Source: Comamonadaceae bacterium
GTDB lineage: Bacteria > Pseudomonadota > Gammaproteobacteria > Burkholderiales > Burkholderiaceae_C
Length of the DNA stretch: 11,882 nucleotides
Direction of reading: 5' to 3'
Assembly: GCA_027490555.1 (NCBI GenBank)
Contig: JAIXXW010000371.1
Span: 1 to 11,882 of the forward strand
A program made the position numbers and the translations under genes. The notes below the pieces were generated by a model, which saw nothing but the letters and a program-made list of their open reading frames with translations, made no database searches and was not told the origin of the DNA. Positions 7,563-11,882 of the stretch are shown piece by piece (position 1 is the stretch's first letter; each line of letters starts with the position of its first letter).

Positions 7563-9380
7563 TCACTTGTTGCGCTTGCGGTCGCTTTCTTTCAGGAAAC
7601 GCTTGCGCAGACGCACGCTCTTGGGCGTGATTTCGACCAATTCGTCGTCTTCGATGAACTCGACGCCGTACTCCAGCGTCAAATCGATGGGCGGCGTGAT
7701 CTTGATCGCGTCTTCCTTGCCGGAGACGCGGAAGTTGGTCAGCTGTTTGGTGCGGGTGGCGTTGACCACCAGGTCGTTGTCGCGGCTGTGGATGCCCACG
7801 ATCATGCCTTCGTACACCGGATCGTTGGCCTTGACGAACATGCGGCCGCGGTCGTCGAGCTTGCCCAGGGCGTAGGTGAAGATTTCACCGTCGTCCATGG
7901 AGATCAGCACACCGTTCTTGCGGCCACCGATGTCGCCCTTGTGCGGCTCGTAGCCGTCAAAGATGTTGGAGATCAGACCGGAGCCGCGGGTCAGGTTCAG
8001 GAATTCGTTGGAAAAACCGATCAGACCCCGGGCGGGGATGCGGTATTCCAGGCGCACACGACCACGGCCATCGGGTTCCATATTGACCAATTCGCCTTTG
8101 CGCTCGCCCAGGGCCTGCATCACGCCGCCCTGGTGGGTTTCTTCGATGTCGGCGGTGACCAACTCGATGGGCTCGTGGCGTTCACCATCGATCTCCCTGA
8201 ACAGCACGCGGGGCTTGGACACGGCCAGTTCATAGCCTTCGCGGCGCATGTTTTCGAGCAGGATGGTCAGGTGCAATTCACCGCGACCGGCCACTTCAAA
8301 AATGCCGTCCTCGTCGGTTTCCTTCACGCGCAGGGCCACGTTGTGCTGCAGCTCTTTTTGCAGACGGTCCCAGATTTGGCGGCTGGTGACGTATTTGCCT
8401 TCGCGTCCGGCCAGGGGCGAGGTGTTCACGCAGAAGTTCATGGTCAGTGTCGGCTCATCCACCTTGAGCATGGGCAGCGGCGTGGGCTTGAGGGGGTCGG
8501 TCACGGTCACGCCGATGTTCAGGTCGGCAATGCCATTGATCAGGACGATGTCGCCCGGGCCGGCTTCGGTCACCTGCACACGGTCCAGGCCCTGGAAGGT
8601 CAGGACCTGGTTGACGCGGCCTTTGATGGTCGAGCCGTCCAGGCCTTCCATCACCACCACGTCCATGTTGGGCTTGATCGTGCCCTGGCTGATGCGGCCC
8701 ACGCCGATGCGGCCCACAAAGGTCGAAAAGTCGAGCGCGGAAATTTGCAACTGCAATGGCGCGGCCGGGTCACCCGCATTGGGCTTGACGTGCTTGAGCA
8801 CGGTGTTGAACAGGGCCGACATGTCGGGGCCCCACTGCTCGCCAGGTGCGCCCTCCTCGAGCGATGTCCAGCCATTGATGCCCGAGGCATACACCACGGG
8901 GAAGTCCAGCTGTTCGTCGGTGGCGCCCAGCTTGTCGAACAGGTCAAAGGCGGCGTTGATCACCTTGTCCGGGTTGGCCCCGGGTTTGTCCACCTTGTTC
9001 ACGACCACGATGGGCTTGAGGCCCAAGGCCAATGCCTTCTTGGTCACGAAACGGGTCTGGGGCATGGGGCCCTCTTGGGCGTCAATTAGCAAGACCACAC
9101 CGTCGACCATGGACAGGGCGCGTTCGACTTCGCCGCCAAAGTCCGCGTGGCCGGGGGTGTCCACGATGTTGATGTGGGTGCCCTGCCAGCTCACGGCGCA
9201 GTTCTTGGCCAAGATGGTGATGCCGCGCTCGCGTTCGATGGCGTTGTTGTCCATCACGGTGTCGACCACTTTTTCGTGTTCGGCGAAGGTGCCCGACTGG
9301 CGCAGCAACTGGTCGACCATGGTGGTTTTGCCGTGGTCGACGTGCGCGATGATGGCGATGTTGCGAATTTGCTTGCTCAT
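7563..9380 (-). CDS. typA: Translational GTPase TypA/BipA
   Basis: Ribosome-binding GTPase of the EF-G/LepA class, linked in E. coli to 50S assembly at low temperature and to stress responses. The protein is 605 aa, normal length (about 607). G1 is AHVDHGKT (12-19), G2 contains RGITI (52-56), G3 is DTPGH (74-78) and G4 is NKVD (128-131). Domains II, III and V follow, then the BipA-specific C-terminal domain with a basic end (KESDRKRNK). The ATG at 9380 has AGGAAGAG nearby, 13 nt after the truB stop; the TAA runs straight into the Shine-Dalgarno. It lies in the infB-rbfA-truB operon with no terminator before or after. Confidence 0.98.
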   Translation of the reverse strand: MSKQIRNIAIIAHVDHGKTTMVDQLLRQSGTFAEHEKVVDTVMDNNAIERERGITILAKNCAVSWQGTHINIVDTPGHADFGGEVERALSMVDGVVLLIDAQEGPMPQTRFVTKKALALGLKPIVVVNKVDKPGANPDKVINAAFDLFDKLGATDEQLDFPVVYASGINGWTSLEEGAPGEQWGPDMSALFNTVLKHVKPNAGDPAAPLQLQISALDFSTFVGRIGVGRISQGTIKPNMDVVVMEGLDGSTIKGRVNQVLTFQGLDRVQVTEAGPGDIVLINGIADLNIGVTVTDPLKPTPLPMLKVDEPTLTMNFCVNTSPLAGREGKYVTSRQIWDRLQKELQHNVALRVKETDEDGIFEVAGRGELHLTILLENMRREGYELAVSKPRVLFREIDGERHEPIELVTADIEETHQGGVMQALGERKGELVNMEPDGRGRVRLEYRIPARGLIGFSNEFLNLTRGSGLISNIFDGYEPHKGDIGGRKNGVLISMDDGEIFTYALGKLDDRGRMFVKANDPVYEGMIVGIHSRDNDLVVNATRTKQLTNFRVSGKEDAIKITPPIDLTLEYGVEFIEDDELVEITPKSVRLRKRFLKESDRKRNK

Positions 9381-9393
9381 GCTTTCTCTTCCT

Positions 9394-10374
9394 TTAAACC
9401 TGCTCGGCCGGCAGTGGCACGGGTGCAGGTGATTTTTCCAAAATCTGTTGAATTTCGAGCGGGCTCAACAAGCGACCCGGAATCAATTCGCCGCCCTGTA
9501 CATGTGCTGTTCCCAGCAGTGCACGAGGCTGTAGTCCATAGACGGCCACATGATCACCATCCTTCCAGGGGCCACGCCGGCGCAGCCCACTGAGAAAACG
9601 CCCGGCATCCTCGGGGCCCAGTTCCACCGGGGTGTGGCCAGGCAACAGCACTTCGACGGGCTGCACCAGGCGCTCTCGCTGGTCCTCGTCCATCGCCTCC
9701 AGCGCCTGCAGCGTCACGCACTGCGACGCCTGGAAGGGCCCGGTGACGACACGCCGCAAGGCGCTCAAATGGCCACCACAGCCCAAAGCCTCGGCGATGT
9801 CCTCGCCCAGCGTGCGGATGTAGGTGCCTTTGCTGCAGTGCACGTGCAAACACAAAAAAGGCGCATCGCCCTGGAGCTGCATGTCCAGCAATTCCAGCGC
9901 ATGGATCACCACATCACGCGGCTCACGCACCACGGTTTCACCCTCGCGGGCATATTCGTACAAGGCCTTGCCGTCCTTTTTCAAGGCGCTGTGCATCGGC
10001 GGGATCTGGCGGATCGGTCCCATGAAGCGGTCCAAAACCTCCACCACCGTGCCCACGGAACAGGCCACCTGTCGCTCAGACAGCACCTCGCCTTCGGCAT
10101 CGCCGGTGCTGGTTTTCACGCCCAAGCGAACCGTGGTTTCATAGGTCTTGTCGGCGTCCAGGTGCTGCTGGCTGAATTTGGTGGCGGCACCGAAGCACAG
10201 GGGCAGCACACCGGTGGCCAGGGGGTCCAAAGTGCCGGTATGACCGGCCTTCTCGGCACGCAGCAACCATTTGGCCTTTTGCAAGGCCTGGTTGCTGGAA
10301 AGTCCCAGCGGCTTGTCCAGCAGCAACACCCCGTGCACAGGGCGCCGCTGCACCCGTGTGCGTGGCGCGTGCAT
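9394..10374 (-). CDS. truB: tRNA pseudouridine(55) synthase
   Basis: Converts U55 of the tRNA T-loop to pseudouridine. The protein is 326 aa (E. coli 314). The catalytic aspartate is D50 in GHTGTLDPLATGVLP. Y78 in KTYET, CSKGTYIRTL (180-189) and GHLSALRR (201-208) complete the TruB active-site pattern. The C-terminal part (about 250-310) looks like the TruB_C/PUA domain that grips tRNA. The start is ATG at 10374, with a near-perfect AGGAGGA 7 nt upstream inside the end of rbfA. The gap to the rbfA stop is only 2 nt. It is co-transcribed with infB and rbfA upstream and typA downstream. Confidence 0.98.
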   Translation of the reverse strand: MHAPRTRVQRRPVHGVLLLDKPLGLSSNQALQKAKWLLRAEKAGHTGTLDPLATGVLPLCFGAATKFSQQHLDADKTYETTVRLGVKTSTGDAEGEVLSERQVACSVGTVVEVLDRFMGPIRQIPPMHSALKKDGKALYEYAREGETVVREPRDVVIHALELLDMQLQGDAPFLCLHVHCSKGTYIRTLGEDIAEALGCGGHLSALRRVVTGPFQASQCVTLQALEAMDEDQRERLVQPVEVLLPGHTPVELGPEDAGRFLSGLRRRGPWKDGDHVAVYGLQPRALLGTAHVQGGELIPGRLLSPLEIQQILEKSPAPVPLPAEQV

Positions 10375-10376
10375 GC

Positions 10377-10751
10377 TCAGTCCTCCTGGGCGCGCGAAGA
10401 CACGGCCTTGGCGATCAGCGCATTCATGTCGGATGCACGTTCGGTGGTGCGGTCAAACAGGAAATGCAAGGTCGGCACGGTGTGGATGTGCAAGCGCTTG
10501 AACAGTCCATTGCGCAAAAAACCTGCGGCCGCGTTCAGACCTTCCGTGGTCTCTTCGGGGTTGCCCGTCAGGACACTGAAAAAGACCTTGGCATGGGCGT
10601 AATCGGGCGTCACTTCGATCGCATTGAGCGTGACCATGCCCACCCGCGGGTCTTTCAACTCGCGCGCGATCAACTCGGCCAGATCGCGCTGGATCTGGTC
10701 GGCCACGCGGAATCCGCGGTTGGGGACGGACGAAGCCTTCTTGCGCGCCAT
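10377..10751 (-). CDS. rbfA: 30S ribosome-binding factor A
   Basis: Assembly factor for the 30S subunit, acting on 16S rRNA 5' end maturation and cold adaptation. It is 124 aa, within the usual range. The single KH-type domain is visible: helix FRVADQIQRDLAELIARELKDPR (14-36), strand YAHAKVFFSVL (51-61), the interrupted-helix region NAAAGFLRNGL, then VPTLHFLFD (92-100). The ATG at 10751 abuts the infB TAA with no intervening base (TAAATG), which suggests that terminating ribosomes reinitiate. There is only a weak GAGAA upstream. Its 3' end carries the truB Shine-Dalgarno. Confidence 0.97.
   Translation of the reverse strand: MARKKASSVPNRGFRVADQIQRDLAELIARELKDPRVGMVTLNAIEVTPDYAHAKVFFSVLTGNPEETTEGLNAAAGFLRNGLFKRLHIHTVPTLHFLFDRTTERASDMNALIAKAVSSRAQED
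10381..10387 (-). promoter_or_regulatory. Strong truB RBS inside rbfA
   Basis: The minus strand reads AGGAGGA, then CTGAGC and ATG. It is the best Shine-Dalgarno in the window and fixes the truB start at 10374. The rbfA TGA lies between it and the ATG. Confidence 0.75.
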
Positions 10752-11882
10752 TTACAGGGTTCTCGCGATTTCCTTGACTTCGAAGAATTCGAGTTGGTCG
10801 TTTTCCTTGATGTCGTTGTAGTTCTTGAGCTTGATACCGCACTCGAAGCCTTCCTTGACTTCGCGCACGTCGTCCTTGAGGCGCTTGAGCGAGTCGAGTT
10901 CGCCGGTGTAGATGACCACGTTGTCGCGCAACAGACGGAACTTGGCGTTGCGGTTGACCGTGCCCGAGGTGACCATACAGCCGGCGACGGTGCCGATCTT
11001 GGAGGCCACGAAAACGGTGCGGATCTCGGCGGTACCGATGACTTCCTCCCGCTGCTCGGGCGCCAGCATGCCCGACATGGCGGCTTTGAGTTCATCCACG
11101 GCGTCGTAAATGATGTTGTAGTAGCGGATGTCCACGCCATTGCCCTCGGCCAGTTTGCGCGCGCCTGCATCGGCACGCACGTTGAAACCAATCACGAGGG
11201 CTTTGGAGGCGATCGCCAGGTTGATGTCCGATTCGCTGATGCCGCCCACGCCGGCGTAGACCAGCTGGACCTTGACTTCCTCGTTGGACAGCTTGAGCAA
11301 GGACGCGCCCAGCGCTTCCTGTGAGCCCTGCACATCGGCCTTGATGATGATCGGCAACATCTTGACTTCGCCCGCCGACATGTCGGTGAACATGTTCTCG
11401 AGCTTGGCCGCTTGCTGTTTGGCCAGCTTGGTGTTGCGGAACTTGCCGGCACGGTATGTGGCGATTTCGCGGGCCCGGCGCTCGTCGCCCATGACCATGA
11501 ATTCGTCACCCGCTTGCGGCACCTCGGTCAGGCCCTGGATTTCCACCGGGATCGAGGGGCCTGCGGTCTTGATGGTCTGGCCATTTTCGTCGAGCATGGC
11601 GCGCACACGGCCAAAGGTCTGGCCTGCCAGCACCACATCGCCGGTGTTCAAGGTGCCCGATTGCACCAAGATGGTGGCCACGGGACCACGTCCCTTGTCC
11701 AGACGGGCTTCGATGACCAGACCCTTGGCGGCGGCTTGCACCGGGGCCTTGAGTTCCAGCACTTCGGCCTGCAGCAGCACCTGCTCGAGCAGATCGTCGA
11801 TGCCCAGACCGGTTTTGGCCGAGACCGACACGAAGGGCGAGTCGCCTCCGAACTCTTCGGGCACGACCTCTTCGGCAATCAG
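10752..11882 (-). CDS. infB: Translation initiation factor IF-2, C-terminal part (cut by window)
   Basis: Only the last 376 residues are in the window; the gene continues beyond the right edge. IF-2 is the GTPase that brings fMet-tRNA to the 30S subunit and promotes subunit joining. The fragment starts at the end of the G domain, with G5 SAKTG at fragment residues 21-25. It runs through the beta-barrel domain II (about 45-140), the helical linker, domain III with MLPIIIKADVQGSQEAL (175-191) and the fMet-tRNA-binding C2 domain (about 275-376; GTVAGCMVTSG). A GTG within the fragment is an internal valine codon, not a start. The stop TAA touches the rbfA ATG. No frame break is visible. Confidence 0.97.
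   Translation of the reverse strand: MIAEEVVPEEFGGDSPFVSVSAKTGLGIDDLLEQVLLQAEVLELKAPVQAAAKGLVIEARLDKGRGPVATILVQSGTLNTGDVVLAGQTFGRVRAMLDENGQTIKTAGPSIPVEIQGLTEVPQAGDEFMVMGDERRAREIATYRAGKFRNTKLAKQQAAKLENMFTDMSAGEVKMLPIIIKADVQGSQEALGASLLKLSNEEVKVQLVYAGVGGISESDINLAIASKALVIGFNVRADAGARKLAEGNGVDIRYYNIIYDAVDELKAAMSGMLAPEQREEVIGTAEIRTVFVASKIGTVAGCMVTSGTVNRNAKFRLLRDNVVIYTGELDSLKRLKDDVREVKEGFECGIKLKNYNDIKENDQLEFFEVKEIARTL

Noticed and set aside
7473..9089. Plus-strand open frame of 538 codons opposite typA
   Set aside because: Antisense shadow of typA, which is complete with all GTPase motifs; no independent evidence for a gene.
11865..11882. infB fragment as a separate gene starting at the GTG at 11864
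   Set aside because: The reading frame continues to the window edge with IF-2-like residues, so the GTG is an internal valine codon and the gene is simply truncated by the window.

Overview
The window is GC-rich bacterial chromosome with housekeeping genes packed almost without gaps. Gene order and protein sequences (infB-rbfA-truB-typA on one strand; smpB divergent from ratA-rnfH, followed by guaB-guaA) suggest a betaproteobacterium, most likely Burkholderiales, family Comamonadaceae. That placement rests on recall of family features and synteny, not on a search. Eleven protein genes account for nearly all bases: ten on the minus strand and only smpB on the plus strand. I see no tRNA, rRNA, CRISPR array, insertion sequence or phage gene, and no gene-free stretch longer than about 100 bases.

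Right part (11882 down to 5587, minus strand): the 3' end of a translation/ribosome-maturation operon. Its order is infB (IF-2, cut by the window edge), rbfA (30S maturation), truB (tRNA Psi55 synthase) and typA/bipA (ribosome-associated GTPase). The same run continues without a visible terminator into an EamA-type 10-TM transporter and an enoyl-CoA-hydratase-fold protein most like 3-hydroxyisobutyryl-CoA hydrolase. Junctions are 0, 2, 13, 13 and -8 nt, so the six genes look co-transcribed.

Centre (about 4975-5591): smpB, the tmRNA-binding protein of trans-translation, is the only plus-strand gene. It is divergent from ratA across a 95-nt region holding an inverted repeat and a -10-like hexamer for ratA. 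It converges on the hydrolase gene, and the two stop codons lie inside the arms of one perfect 8-bp inverted repeat.

Left part (4974 down to 6, minus strand): ratA (START/COQ10-like), rnfH (ubiquitin-fold) and a RlmI-like SAM methyltransferase without an obvious PUA domain form a tight cluster that ends in a hairpin-plus-T5 terminator. guaB (IMP dehydrogenase) follows with its own apparent promoter, whose predicted start lies in a run of eight T. guaA (GMP synthase) completes the GMP branch of purine synthesis. The 67-nt guaB-guaA gap carries a compact intrinsic-terminator-like hairpin, and a competing pairing covers the guaA start region. This is the best candidate in the window for undescribed regulation.

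I found no evidence of a novel multi-gene system. The points worth checking are regulatory (guaB-guaA attenuator-like gap, guaB T-tract start, ratA-smpB divergent region) and contextual (transporter plus acyl-CoA hydrolase joined to the translation operon; methyltransferase between rnfH and guaB).
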